From Nitrosomonadales bacterium (GTDB lineage: Bacteria; Pseudomonadota; Gammaproteobacteria; Burkholderiales; Gallionellaceae), in assembly GCA_016235045.1 (NCBI GenBank), contig JACRME010000023.1, positions 1 to 49,593 on the forward strand: DNA of 49,593 nt, in the 5' to 3' direction. Shown one piece after another: positions 1 to 7,845 of this stretch. Positions within the stretch are counted from its first letter, which is position 1; every line of letters begins with the position of its first letter. The position numbers and the translations under genes are program-made. The notes below the pieces were generated by a model that worked only from the letters and a program-made list of their open reading frames with translations, did no database searches and was not told the DNA's origin.

Positions 1-150
1 GGCGATCTGTCCGGTGCGGATGCGTTCCAGCGTGGTTATCTGCATGCGCAATACGCCGCTGGCAATGGCGACGCGCTGGGTGCTGGATTTTTCCGAAACG
101 TCCACCATGCGGGCGCGGCCGGATTCGGAAAAATGGGTCAGTTTGTCCAT
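1..150 (-). CDS. moaC: Cyclic pyranopterin monophosphate synthase MoaC (N-terminal part, cut by window edge)
   Basis: The first 50 residues are present, starting with ATG at 150-148 and running off the left edge. The opening ([19 protein letters not shown]) and the following basic Arg/Val stretch match the conserved N-terminus of MoaC. MoaC converts the 3',8-cyclo-GTP product of MoaA to cyclic pyranopterin monophosphate in molybdenum cofactor synthesis. It lies 13 bases behind the small protein at 164-565 and looks like the distal gene of the molybdoenzyme operon, so cofactor supply may be co-transcribed with the enzyme. The catalytic C-terminal half is outside the window. Confidence 0.88.
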   Translation of the reverse strand, partial: MDKLTHFSESGRARMVDVSEKSSTQRVAIASGVLRMQITTLERIRTGQIA

Positions 151-163
151 CTGCAATCTATTC

Positions 164-565
164 TCAGTTCAACAGGGGTTTTGCCACGACCTGGCGGTGC
201 AACTCATCCACTTCCTTGATCGCCATTTCGAGCGGCATGCTTTGTCCTTCCACTCTATCCATGATCAGGCGCTGAAGTATAGCGCCCAGCATCACGATAT
301 TGGGTTCAAGATTATCCCTGATGGACGCCAGAAAATTGGGGAAAAACGAATCCTGATCCAGCGTCGCCAGAAATTCGTCGTAGTCGTTGCCGGTGGCAAC
401 CCAGTAGCACAACTCGTACATCGCAGAAAATATCTTCAGCTTCCGGGCGTCGTCCATGTCGCCCATGTTCATTCTGACTTCTTCCAGCAGGTCGGCCCGA
501 AATTGTTCCAGATCATAATCGACCTCGCAGCCGACCACCTGCTCGGGTGTGAATTCCCATTCCAT
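164..565 (-). CDS. Small helical protein of unknown function in molybdoenzyme operon
   Basis: A 133-residue acidic protein, predicted from composition to be mostly helical, without signal peptide or membrane segment. The reading frame continues upstream to 697, but that part overlaps the polyferredoxin gene and reads as low-quality sequence. The ATG at 565 ([10 protein letters not shown]) is therefore the likely start, 13 bases after the polyferredoxin stop. I do not recognise a family. Position between the polyferredoxin and moaC, with tight spacing, argues for a role in assembly or electron supply of the molybdoenzyme; this is inference from context only. Confidence 0.7.
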   Translation of the reverse strand: MEWEFTPEQVVGCEVDYDLEQFRADLLEEVRMNMGDMDDARKLKIFSAMYELCYWVATGNDYDEFLATLDQDSFFPNFLASIRDNLEPNIVMLGAILQRLIMDRVEGQSMPLEMAIKEVDELHRQVVAKPLLN

Positions 566-578
566 AATGCCTCCTCGA

Positions 579-1661
579 TCAGCCGAAAATACTGGCAAAG
601 TCGTCGTCGTCGCCGCTGCAGACCGGGCAAACATCCCCGCCGCTTTCCTTGACGAAGACCCGGTCGCATTGCGTGCAGCGCTGTTTCGCCACGGCAACCA
701 TCAACCTGCCCTTTTGTTTGTTGATGATAACTTCCTCCGCATGCTCCCGGCGCAGCACTTTCGGCTGGCACACTTCGGCGCAGACATCGCAGGCAACGCA
801 GCGGTCATTCAGCACGGCCAGCCGCCACGCGGTATTGCTTTCCAGCAACTGCAGCGCGCCTGTCGGGCACACCCGCACACAGGCCTCGCAATAGGTGCAG
901 CCGCGCACCACCTCCCAGTCTTCCGCCGGTATCGCATCATGCCTGAAGACGGTGATCGCACCCTCGCCCGTTGCATGCAGCTTGTTCAATATTGCCTTGC
1001 GCTCCGGCAGGAACGGCGCCGCGGCGCGGATCGCCTTGAGCGGTGCCGGGGCCGCGTCGAGCTTGCCGGACACCACATCCGCACCGTGCCCGACGATACG
1101 GTGAAACAGGCTGCGGCGCGTTGCATCCAGTTTTTCATGCTTGCCGGTTGCTTCCACTTCCCCGCTTCGCAGCGTGATCGCCGCCCAGGTCGCAGGCACA
1201 CCCGCGCTGCACAGCATTTCGCGCGCCGCAAGGTTGGAGCGGATCATGTCCTTTCCCCTGCTGGCATGCGAACACTCGACGCAGTGCTCCACACCGGCCA
1301 GTTCCAGTGCGATGTCCTGCCGCGACAACTCGGCCAGCACCACCGGATGCAGCGCCCCCAGGCAGGGAACGACCACCGTGGCCGCCAGTTCCGAAGGCGC
1401 ACAGGCGATGGTCATTTGTTTCGATTCGCCCGCCATTTTGAGCAGATGGTCGGCGGAGACGCCGATCTGGTTCAACGCCTCGGTCTGGCAGGCAGCCGCA
1501 CACAAGCCGCAATGTTTGCAACGCCCGCCCAGCACCTCGACTCCCGCATCGAACAGGCGGATGGCCTCATGCAGACAGGCATCCGCGCAGCGGCTGCATG
1601 CGCTGTAACTGTAGCGGTAGCGAACACAGCGCTCTGCATGGAATCCGGGGGCGACGAGCAT
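579..1661 (-). CDS. Polyferredoxin with four 4Fe-4S-type motifs and a C-terminal Cys4 knuckle
   Basis: A 360-residue soluble protein. The N-terminal part (about 18-65) has two ferredoxin-like Cys clusters (CSRCADAC and CKHCGLCAAAC). The C-terminal part (about 250-300) has two more (CTYCEACVRVCP and CVACDVCAEVC). The last 30 residues hold CTQC and CPVC, a zinc-ribbon or rubredoxin-like pair. The middle of about 180 residues carries scattered Cys and no fold I can name. No signal peptide is seen, so it is probably cytoplasmic. It starts 2 bases after the rhodanese-like gene and is clearly in the molybdoenzyme operon. It could carry electrons to or from the complex or serve maturation; the sequence does not decide. 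Confidence 0.8.
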   Translation of the reverse strand: MLVAPGFHAERCVRYRYSYSACSRCADACLHEAIRLFDAGVEVLGGRCKHCGLCAAACQTEALNQIGVSADHLLKMAGESKQMTIACAPSELAATVVVPCLGALHPVVLAELSRQDIALELAGVEHCVECSHASRGKDMIRSNLAAREMLCSAGVPATWAAITLRSGEVEATGKHEKLDATRRSLFHRIVGHGADVVSGKLDAAPAPLKAIRAAAPFLPERKAILNKLHATGEGAITVFRHDAIPAEDWEVVRGCTYCEACVRVCPTGALQLLESNTAWRLAVLNDRCVACDVCAEVCQPKVLRREHAEEVIINKQKGRLMVAVAKQRCTQCDRVFVKESGGDVCPVCSGDDDDFASIFG

Positions 1662-1663
1662 GG

Positions 1664-2158
1664 CTATTTGTTGATGGGTTCGAGTGCTGCCTTGCCGGTT
1701 TTTTTGCTGGATTTGGCATCAAATTTCAAGGACGGCTTTCCCAGATCGCAGGTGCCCTTTGGCACCACGAAACTGGTTGGCTCAATTGCGGTTGCAGTCT
1801 CCGACTGCACCCGCTTCCAGGCGTCGGCGCCGCCCTGTACCGCGTATACGCTGCGCCCGGCATCAGCCGGAATGGAGCGGACAATTTCCAGCGCTGCTTC
1901 GTCGCTGTCCGCCACAACGAACACCAGCCCCCTCCTGACAGGCGCGGTTTTGTCATAACGCGTTGAGAAAGCAAGCGGCGACAATCGTTGCGCCTCGGCA
2001 CTGCGCGCGTCCAGCAACTGGCAATTCGGCTCCTTTGCGATTCTCGCCGCCAGACTGTCCTCGTTCAGCAACAAGTCGTTCGCTGCAAGACTCAGCGTCG
2101 GCACTATCAGCAGGGTTGCCCCGACAACGCGCAATACATGTTTCTTGATGAAGTGCAT
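1664..2158 (-). CDS. Periplasmic rhodanese-like protein lacking the catalytic cysteine
   Basis: A 164-residue protein with an N-terminal signal peptide (MHFIKKHVLRVVGATLLIVP, cleavage near LSLAAND). The mature part resembles a rhodanese domain: a LLDAR-type strand, a VFVVADSDEA segment where active rhodaneses have the CRxG loop, and a VYAVQGGADAW ending. The active-site Cys position is Ala/Asp, so sulfurtransferase activity is not expected; one other Cys lies in a GTCDLG segment near the C-terminus. The start at 2158 is preceded by AGGA at good distance. It sits inside the molybdoenzyme operon, 20 bases after the TIM-barrel-like gene. A binding or chaperone role in the periplasm is possible; not proven. 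Confidence 0.72.
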   Translation of the reverse strand: MHFIKKHVLRVVGATLLIVPTLSLAANDLLLNEDSLAARIAKEPNCQLLDARSAEAQRLSPLAFSTRYDKTAPVRRGLVFVVADSDEAALEIVRSIPADAGRSVYAVQGGADAWKRVQSETATAIEPTSFVVPKGTCDLGKPSLKFDAKSSKKTGKAALEPINK

Positions 2159-2178
2159 CGATCGATCCTGTGAGTCGC

Positions 2179-2946
2179 TCATGCCGCTCGCAGACATTCG
2201 CCTGCATGAGCATCGGCACCGCTGATCGCGCCATCGATTTCCGCAACCGCAACTGCGTCGGCCGATTCTTCGACCATGACCATCGCGGGAGCACCGATGC
2301 GCACCATCTCCGCCTCGTCGCGCAGGTTGGGCGTCGGCAGCACCAACTGCCTGGCCTGCCCCCAGCGCACCCAGGGTTCGAGGTCGGCATCGGGATCGAG
2401 CCTGGGCGAAAACCAGAGTTTGTCGCCGTGGTTGAGCACCAGCGTGGCGCAGATATTCATATCCGCGTCCTGCAAATCGATGCTGACCAGCACCAGGGAA
2501 ACGCCCCGCTCCAGCATCCGGGCGATCCACCACTCGGCATCGGTTTCCGTTGGCGTGCCGTCGTTCAGCAACACGTCCCACCCGGCCACTCCCGTCGAAG
2601 GCATCATGCATTTGAAACCCGCATTCGGCGCCTCGGCAGCCAGCGACCAACTGACGGCAGTCGGGGCCGAACGCACCCAGACACCGACACGCTCGCCGCC
2701 ATACTGCGCCACCAGGCGCTCCACGGCCGCACTGTCGGTCAGTGCCAACTCGCCCAGCAACACCCTTTCGGCGCCGCGCGCCAGCAGTTCGACGGCGCGC
2801 GCCTCGCCGCCTGCGCCCATCGCCACATTCAACTGCGCCAGCGATTCTGGCAAACCGGCGCGGTCTTCGACAAAGCACACGCCCCCGACCGGCAACTCTT
2901 CCGCCTCGACCCAGCGGGCAAGTTTCAATGTCGATATCTGCTTCAT
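2179..2946 (-). CDS. HisA/HisF-like TIM-barrel-type protein, unknown role
   Basis: A 255-residue soluble protein. The alternation of short hydrophobic strands and Ala/Glu-rich helices (for example AVELLARGAERVLLGE, then a GVWVRS strand, and a later VSIDLQDADMN segment) resembles the HisA/HisF barrel family. It is divergent and sits far from any histidine gene, so it is not the biosynthetic HisA. The frame extends upstream to 3069, but that part overlaps the DUF309-like gene; ATG at 2946 (MKQISTLKLARW) is the better start. Operon position between the DUF309-like gene and the rhodanese-like gene ties it to the molybdoenzyme. Function unknown; the family assignment is tentative. Confidence 0.62.
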   Translation of the reverse strand: MKQISTLKLARWVEAEELPVGGVCFVEDRAGLPESLAQLNVAMGAGGEARAVELLARGAERVLLGELALTDSAAVERLVAQYGGERVGVWVRSAPTAVSWSLAAEAPNAGFKCMMPSTGVAGWDVLLNDGTPTETDAEWWIARMLERGVSLVLVSIDLQDADMNICATLVLNHGDKLWFSPRLDPDADLEPWVRWGQARQLVLPTPNLRDEAEMVRIGAPAMVMVEESADAVAVAEIDGAISGADAHAGECLRAA

Positions 2947-2950
2947 GGAA

Positions 2951-3346
2951 TCAACCTCGATCGAAAACCAGTTTGTTGTACACAAGAGGCTGGAACGGAC
3001 AGGGTGCGTCCGCGCCCAGCAGTGAAATGGCGTCGCGCAGAGTATGCAGAGTTTCCAGCACCGGCTCAACCCTGATGCCCAAGTGGCTCGGGTTATATTG
3101 CGGCAACACCATCAGCGCATCGTCGATGAACAGCCGCGCGCTTTCCTGGTTGCCGTCCTGGGTGAAATGCAGGGCCAGCGCGGCAAAGGCCAGCCCCTGC
3201 ATGAAGCGCGCATCCGGATTTTTGTCGCCCACCGGGCTGGTCTTGACGAGCTGCGACCAGCGTTCGTTCAGCCAGTCGTGAACCGCGCCGAAATCGTTTT
3301 CGTTCCACAGATGATCGAGTTCGTCCCAGTCCCACAGATAGTGCAT
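2951..3346 (-). CDS. DUF309-like small helical protein
   Basis: A 131-residue helical protein. It has a Trp-rich start (MHYLWDWDELDHLW) and a central segment FMQGLAFAALALHFTQDGN followed by a second helix, which recalls the QGLIQ-type repeat helix pair of DUF309 proteins. There is no signal peptide. It begins 1 base after the TorD-type chaperone stop and ends 4 bases before the next start, so translation is probably coupled. It may assist enzyme maturation, but nothing in the sequence shows this. DUF309 membership is my reading of the pattern and needs a profile search. Confidence 0.65.
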   Translation of the reverse strand: MHYLWDWDELDHLWNENDFGAVHDWLNERWSQLVKTSPVGDKNPDARFMQGLAFAALALHFTQDGNQESARLFIDDALMVLPQYNPSHLGIRVEPVLETLHTLRDAISLLGADAPCPFQPLVYNKLVFDRG

Positions 3347-3347
3347 T

Positions 3348-4196
3348 TCACTTCTTCCTTTGCAATCGTTCCTCGATCAGGGAAATATCGATCGCCAACT
3401 GGTCGGCGGCCGACTTTCCTTTCCCTGGCTGCCCTTTTTCGCAGGCGTTGCAGACCGGTTCGTTGGAATCGCTCTCGTACTCGATCTCGGCCAGCGGCAC
3501 TTTCAGTTTGCCGCCGTCCACATCGTCCACCCGCACCCCCAGCAACCCAAGCTCCCACTCGGCGAAACTGCCCAGCAGTTTTGCGATTTCGCGGTAGAAG
3601 GAGTACTCGGTCGCGCGTCCCAGCAGGGACGCATAGCCGCGCACCCACTTGCCCAGATGCAGCGCCCAGAAACGCTTGATGCTCTTGATCGTTTCGACAT
3701 AATCGCTGCGGTTACCGCCAGCCAGCGCTACGGCCGCGCGATCCAGCATTGCCGCGACGTACATCAGTTCGGCGCCGAGCTGGTCGTCGAACACCATGAA
3801 ACGTCCGCCGGACACCTTGAAGCCCGCCTGTTGGTAAATCTTGCGCACCTCAAAAAAGGATTGCTGCTGAAAACGCCCATACAAGCGGATTGACTCCACT
3901 GCCGGGCAGCCGCCCGTCACGACAAACAGCACCGCATATTCCTGAGCCAGCTCTTCCTGCAACTGCCCGATCGGCGCGTCGGTGAAATCCGGGCCAAACG
4001 CCGCACCCAGTCCGCGCAGGGAAGCCATCACTTCCGGCGACCTGATTGCCTGCAGGTATTCCGCCGTCGGCTCTTCCAGAAAGGCACCGCTCAAAATGCG
4101 GTAGATATTGGCTCTGGCTTTGCATTCCGCGACCAGCTCGCCGTCCGATAATTCTGCTTCGGCATTGATAACGCCTTCCAACACGGCTGTCGTCAT
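3348..4196 (-). CDS. TorD/DmsD-family molybdoenzyme chaperone
   Basis: A protein of about 282 residues with the all-helical TorD pattern: an N-terminal ARANIYRILSGAFLEEPT segment, a central LAQEYAVLFV segment, and a long C-terminal helix region. The family binds the twin-arginine leader of the cognate Mo enzyme and helps cofactor insertion before Tat export. Downstream of the domain is a Cys pair (VCNACEKG), unusual for TorD and possibly metal-binding. In-frame ATGs lie at 4238, 4202 and 4196. AAAGG stands directly against 4202 but at normal distance from 4196 (MTTAVLEG), so I chose 4196. It follows subunit A after a 156-base gap and heads the accessory gene run. Confidence 0.85.
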   Translation of the reverse strand: MTTAVLEGVINAEAELSDGELVAECKARANIYRILSGAFLEEPTAEYLQAIRSPEVMASLRGLGAAFGPDFTDAPIGQLQEELAQEYAVLFVVTGGCPAVESIRLYGRFQQQSFFEVRKIYQQAGFKVSGGRFMVFDDQLGAELMYVAAMLDRAAVALAGGNRSDYVETIKSIKRFWALHLGKWVRGYASLLGRATEYSFYREIAKLLGSFAEWELGLLGVRVDDVDGGKLKVPLAEIEYESDSNEPVCNACEKGQPGKGKSAADQLAIDISLIEERLQRKK

Positions 4197-4352
4197 TTTC
4201 ATCCTTTCAAAAAACAGCCCGGCTCGAGGAGATCGCACCGGGCTGCACTGCTCTACATCGCTCTGCTCTTGCTACTGCTCTTGCTGCTGCACCCCCCGCC
4301 CCCCGCCGCGGAGGCAATTCCCGGCGAACGGCAGGGAATCCTGTTCACCACC

Positions 4353-6965
4353 CTAGTCTTCCTTGACGCTGCCGGCGCCGCCCCACGAGGCCATTTCCGG
4401 ATGCATCTTGCGGTGCAGGTCTCCGGTATAGGCATAACGCATGGTCTGCTTGGCTGCCGCATGATGCTTCTCCCAATCGCCCTCGGCATCACCATACTTG
4501 TCGTCAGGACCGGCCTTGGTGACTTTCACCACGGTGTCGAACCAGCCCTGCGAACCGCCGATCGGGTCGACCACGGCCGGGATGATGACGTTCGGATGCA
4601 CGCCCTTGTCTTCCCACCAGACGTTGTTCAGGTCGGCATCGTCGGTGCCGCCGAATTCCGGACCGTTCTTGAGATTCAGGGTGGACAGACGGCCATACTC
4701 CCAGTGGCCGCAACCGGTGGCGATGGTGCACGACTTCGGATGGATGCCCTCGGTCACGTATGCCTTGGTCACGAGGTGGCCGACCGCGCTCTCGACACGC
4801 ACCAGGTCGCCGGTCTTGACGCCGATCTTCGCGGCCGTTTCGGTATTGAGCCAGACCGGATTGCTGTGGGCAATTTCGGCCAGCCATTTCACCGAGGCGG
4901 TACGCGACTGCACATGCACGTTGAATTTGTGCGTGCCCAGGATCAGCTCGTCGTCCTTCAATTCCTTGTGCCACGGAATCTGTTTGAAGGTCGGCATCGG
5001 GTTGAAGCCGTATTTCGCCCATTCTTCAACCCGGATGTTGATGAGACGGTCATGTGTGCCGAAGCCGACGAAGTTCCTGCCGTTGCGGCGCACGCCGATG
5101 GCATTGCCGTTCTTGCGGATCGTGCCATGGCCGTCCACGGTCGCACCGGCCATATCGGCCGCCGACAATTCCTTCATGTGCAGACCGAACTCGGCCTGGA
5201 TCTCGCGTCCGGTGTTGTCGGAAATCTTGCCGGTGCGCGGATTGAGCTTGCCGTAAATCGGCCAGCAACCGTGTTTCTTCAAGAAATCCAGACCGCCCGC
5301 CTCCTTCAGTTTCGGGATGGTATCGAACTGCTGGCGCATGTAATCTTCGCCATCCTTGAAGTTCCAGTATTTCTTCATCCCTTTGGAACCGTTCGGGTCG
5401 ATCTTGTGGATGAGGTCGCGCAGGATGATGCGGGTCTCGCGCGTCTCGCCCAGCGGCTTGATCACCGGCTGGCGGATACCCAGCCAAGGCCACAGCGAGT
5501 TGGGCATGGACTCCGGCTCCCAGCGCTCAAGGTACATGCAGTCCGGCAGGATGATGTCGGCCAGCGCAGTTTCCTCGCCGATCACCGTGCTGATGGAAAC
5601 ATAGTAAGGAATCAGCTTTTCGTCCCTGAACAGCTTGCCCCACACCGCCTGGGCACCCGGATTGGTATACACCGGATTGTCCATGTAAGTGAAATACACG
5701 TTGATCTTCTGCTTGCCTTCGGCAATCCAGAACGGCGTCATGTGGCTGACCTTGTGCTCGGCCAGCGGATAGTCCGGGTGGCTGGCCAGATAGGAAGCCT
5801 TGGCCGGCTTCGGCGGCATTGGCTCCGGCTGGTTGTATCCCATGCCGCGCGGCAGGCAGTAACCGCCGCGTTTTTCCACGTTGCCGGTCATGATCGACAG
5901 CATCATGGTGGCCTTTTCGTTGTACGAACCGTACAGATGCTTGGCCGGGCCGCGATAGGTGTAAGTCGTGGCCGGCTTGGTCTGGGCGAACTCGCGCGCG
6001 ATACGCTCGATGGTTTCGACCGGCACGCCGGACAACTTGGATGCCCACTCGGGCGTGAACTGTTTGTAATGCTTCTTCAGTTCGGCAGTCGAGACGTTGC
6101 ACCAGGTATCGATGAAGTCCGTGTCCTGCAGGTCTTCGCGCAAGATCACGTGCCCGATTGCCAGCGCCACCGCACCGTCGGTGCCGGGAAGCACCGGGAT
6201 CCATTCGTCGGAGCGGCCGGCGGTGTTGGACAGCCGTGTGTCGAAAGTCACCAGTTTGGCATGGTTCTCCGCCACGCCTTCGGTGATGCGCTGCGCATAG
6301 GGGTTGTGGAAATACGCCGCTTCCATGATGTTGGAACCGAAGTTCAGGATGTATTTGGTATTCTCGAAGTCCGGCGTTTCGATGTCCGGCCCCCAGGTGG
6401 GCTGCATGCCGATCTTCTTGGACGACTCGCACACCGAGGTGTGGTTGACGACGGTGGCAGAACCCAGCGTCGTGATGAAGCGCCCGATGGCGCCGCCGGT
6501 GCGGTCGCGGCCATACTTCATCATGATGGTGTTGGGATCCTGCTTGTGCGCCGCATTGACCTTTTCCGCCACTTCGGCCAGCGCCTCGTCCCAGGAAATG
6601 CGCTTCCACTTGCCTTCGCCGCGCGCGCCGACCCGCTTCAGCGGATACAGGACGCGATCCGGATTGTAGGTGTACCACATGCCGGCGTTGCCCTTGGCGC
6701 ACAGGCGGCCGCGGGTGGAGACGTGCTCCGGATTGCCCTCCAGCTTGACGATACGGCCGTCTTCCACGAAAGCGATGGCGCCGTCCTGGATGTTGCACAC
6801 GTGGCAGGTCAGCGGAATGGCCTGGCGTTCTGCCATGGTCACCGGGCCGATGTCCTTGCCGCCCAGTTCGTTTTCCATCGCCCTCAGCACACTGGGGGCA
6901 GCAGCGGCAGCGGCTGTGGCGCCCGCGCTGACTTTCAGGAATGTTCTGCGATTCATTTCAAACAT
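4353..6965 (-). CDS. Tat-exported molybdopterin oxidoreductase catalytic subunit (Psr/Ttr/Soe-like), with Asp replacing one FeS cysteine
   Basis: A DMSO-reductase-superfamily catalytic subunit of 870 residues. It starts with a twin-arginine leader (NRRTFLKVSAG, residues 5-15) and an Ala-rich h-region, so it acts in the periplasm. The N-terminal FeS motif reads C54-x2-C57-x3-D61-x27-C89: the usual third Cys is Asp. The Mo-ligand region (HTSVCESS, C179) has Cys, as in polysulfide, thiosulfate and tetrathionate reductases. The C-terminal MopB-binding domain is present (LILGTHKFNVHVQS region onward). Gene order B-C-A resembles ttrBCA, but the protein is shorter than classical TtrA. Candidate substrates are sulfur oxyanions, sulfite or arsenic compounds; unresolved. 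SD GGGGAG precedes the start at 6965. Confidence 0.9.
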   Translation of the reverse strand: MFEMNRRTFLKVSAGATAAAAAAPSVLRAMENELGGKDIGPVTMAERQAIPLTCHVCNIQDGAIAFVEDGRIVKLEGNPEHVSTRGRLCAKGNAGMWYTYNPDRVLYPLKRVGARGEGKWKRISWDEALAEVAEKVNAAHKQDPNTIMMKYGRDRTGGAIGRFITTLGSATVVNHTSVCESSKKIGMQPTWGPDIETPDFENTKYILNFGSNIMEAAYFHNPYAQRITEGVAENHAKLVTFDTRLSNTAGRSDEWIPVLPGTDGAVALAIGHVILREDLQDTDFIDTWCNVSTAELKKHYKQFTPEWASKLSGVPVETIERIAREFAQTKPATTYTYRGPAKHLYGSYNEKATMMLSIMTGNVEKRGGYCLPRGMGYNQPEPMPPKPAKASYLASHPDYPLAEHKVSHMTPFWIAEGKQKINVYFTYMDNPVYTNPGAQAVWGKLFRDEKLIPYYVSISTVIGEETALADIILPDCMYLERWEPESMPNSLWPWLGIRQPVIKPLGETRETRIILRDLIHKIDPNGSKGMKKYWNFKDGEDYMRQQFDTIPKLKEAGGLDFLKKHGCWPIYGKLNPRTGKISDNTGREIQAEFGLHMKELSAADMAGATVDGHGTIRKNGNAIGVRRNGRNFVGFGTHDRLINIRVEEWAKYGFNPMPTFKQIPWHKELKDDELILGTHKFNVHVQSRTASVKWLAEIAHSNPVWLNTETAAKIGVKTGDLVRVESAVGHLVTKAYVTEGIHPKSCTIATGCGHWEYGRLSTLNLKNGPEFGGTDDADLNNVWWEDKGVHPNVIIPAVVDPIGGSQGWFDTVVKVTKAGPDDKYGDAEGDWEKHHAAAKQTMRYAYTGDLHRKMHPEMASWGGAGSVKED

Positions 6966-6980
6966 GTCTGTCTCCCCGGT

Positions 6981-7835
6981 TTAGAAATAAGTTTGGACGA
7001 TCTGTCCGCCGATCAGGATGGAATAGCGCAGCGCCATCCCGCCCACCAGCAGTAAACCGCCCGCGAGCATCATGCCGCTCTGCTGTTTGCCGGAATTGGT
7101 CAGCAATACCGCGATCGGCGCAACCGTGCCGACCAGAATGCCCAGACCGAGGAACACCGCGCCCAGCGTGCCGCTGGTCATGAACATGAAGGTCAGTTCC
7201 GAACCGGAGCCGCCGTAGGCCGTCGTGCCGAGCAGCGAAACCAGCATCGCGGCAACCGCACCGGCAGACCACAGCATGAACCTGCGCAGCATCTCCAGCA
7301 GCTTTTCGCCTTTGGCGATGAAGGTCGCCACCGCCGCGCCGGAAAGCAGCGACAACGCCACGAACAGCACCGGCATCAACGGCGTGTTCCACACCGGACG
7401 GTTCTGGTGCACGGTCAGATCGAAGCCGGTATAGATCGGCAAGCCCAGCGCCAGCAGGGCCCCCGCCACCGCCAGCTTGCGGCTGGTCGCTTCGTCGTTC
7501 TTGCGCATCGTCATGAAATAGGCGATGGACACCAGTCCGAACGTCACCAGGTTCAGTCCGCCCCATGCCAGCGGCGAAGAGAAATTGAGGTAAGCCGGAT
7601 TCAGGATGTTGAGAAAGCGCATCGGCTGGGTCAGGTCGGCGATCAGCAGCAAGCCCCCTGCCGCCAGCAGCACAAACGATACGTTGAACGCCGGCTTCCT
7701 GAGCACCTGGAATTCAGGCCGGTACCAGGACAACGCCGAAAAGAAAAACATGGCGGCGGAGATGCCGATCACGAAGAAGTAGATTGCGTACGTTCCCGAC
7801 CACGGCATGATATGAAAAATATTGAAGTCACCCAT
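6981..7835 (-). CDS. NrfD/PsrC-type integral membrane subunit
   Basis: A 284-residue protein with about eight hydrophobic segments (first around residues 16-36, last around 254-275) in the NrfD/PsrC pattern. Such subunits anchor the periplasmic A-B dimer and exchange electrons with the quinone pool without haem. The gene lies between subunit B (10-base gap) and subunit A (15-base gap), so B, C and A are one transcript. A conserved-looking polar segment (DLTQPMRF, about residue 67) follows the second segment, as in PsrC proteins. No signal peptide, no Cys-rich extension. Confidence 0.88.
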   Translation of the reverse strand: MGDFNIFHIMPWSGTYAIYFFVIGISAAMFFFSALSWYRPEFQVLRKPAFNVSFVLLAAGGLLLIADLTQPMRFLNILNPAYLNFSSPLAWGGLNLVTFGLVSIAYFMTMRKNDEATSRKLAVAGALLALGLPIYTGFDLTVHQNRPVWNTPLMPVLFVALSLLSGAAVATFIAKGEKLLEMLRRFMLWSAGAVAAMLVSLLGTTAYGGSGSELTFMFMTSGTLGAVFLGLGILVGTVAPIAVLLTNSGKQQSGMMLAGGLLLVGGMALRYSILIGGQIVQTYF

Positions 7836-7845
7836 GATTCCCCCC

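Noticed and set aside
549-1958. Plus-strand open frame of 469 codons
   Set aside because: Antisense to the polyferredoxin; no motifs, unusual composition.
4269-7055. Plus-strand open frame of 928 codons across the molybdoenzyme gene
   Set aside because: It is antisense to subunit A and reads as His/Asp/Arg-rich nonsense without domains; typical of high-GC shadow frames.
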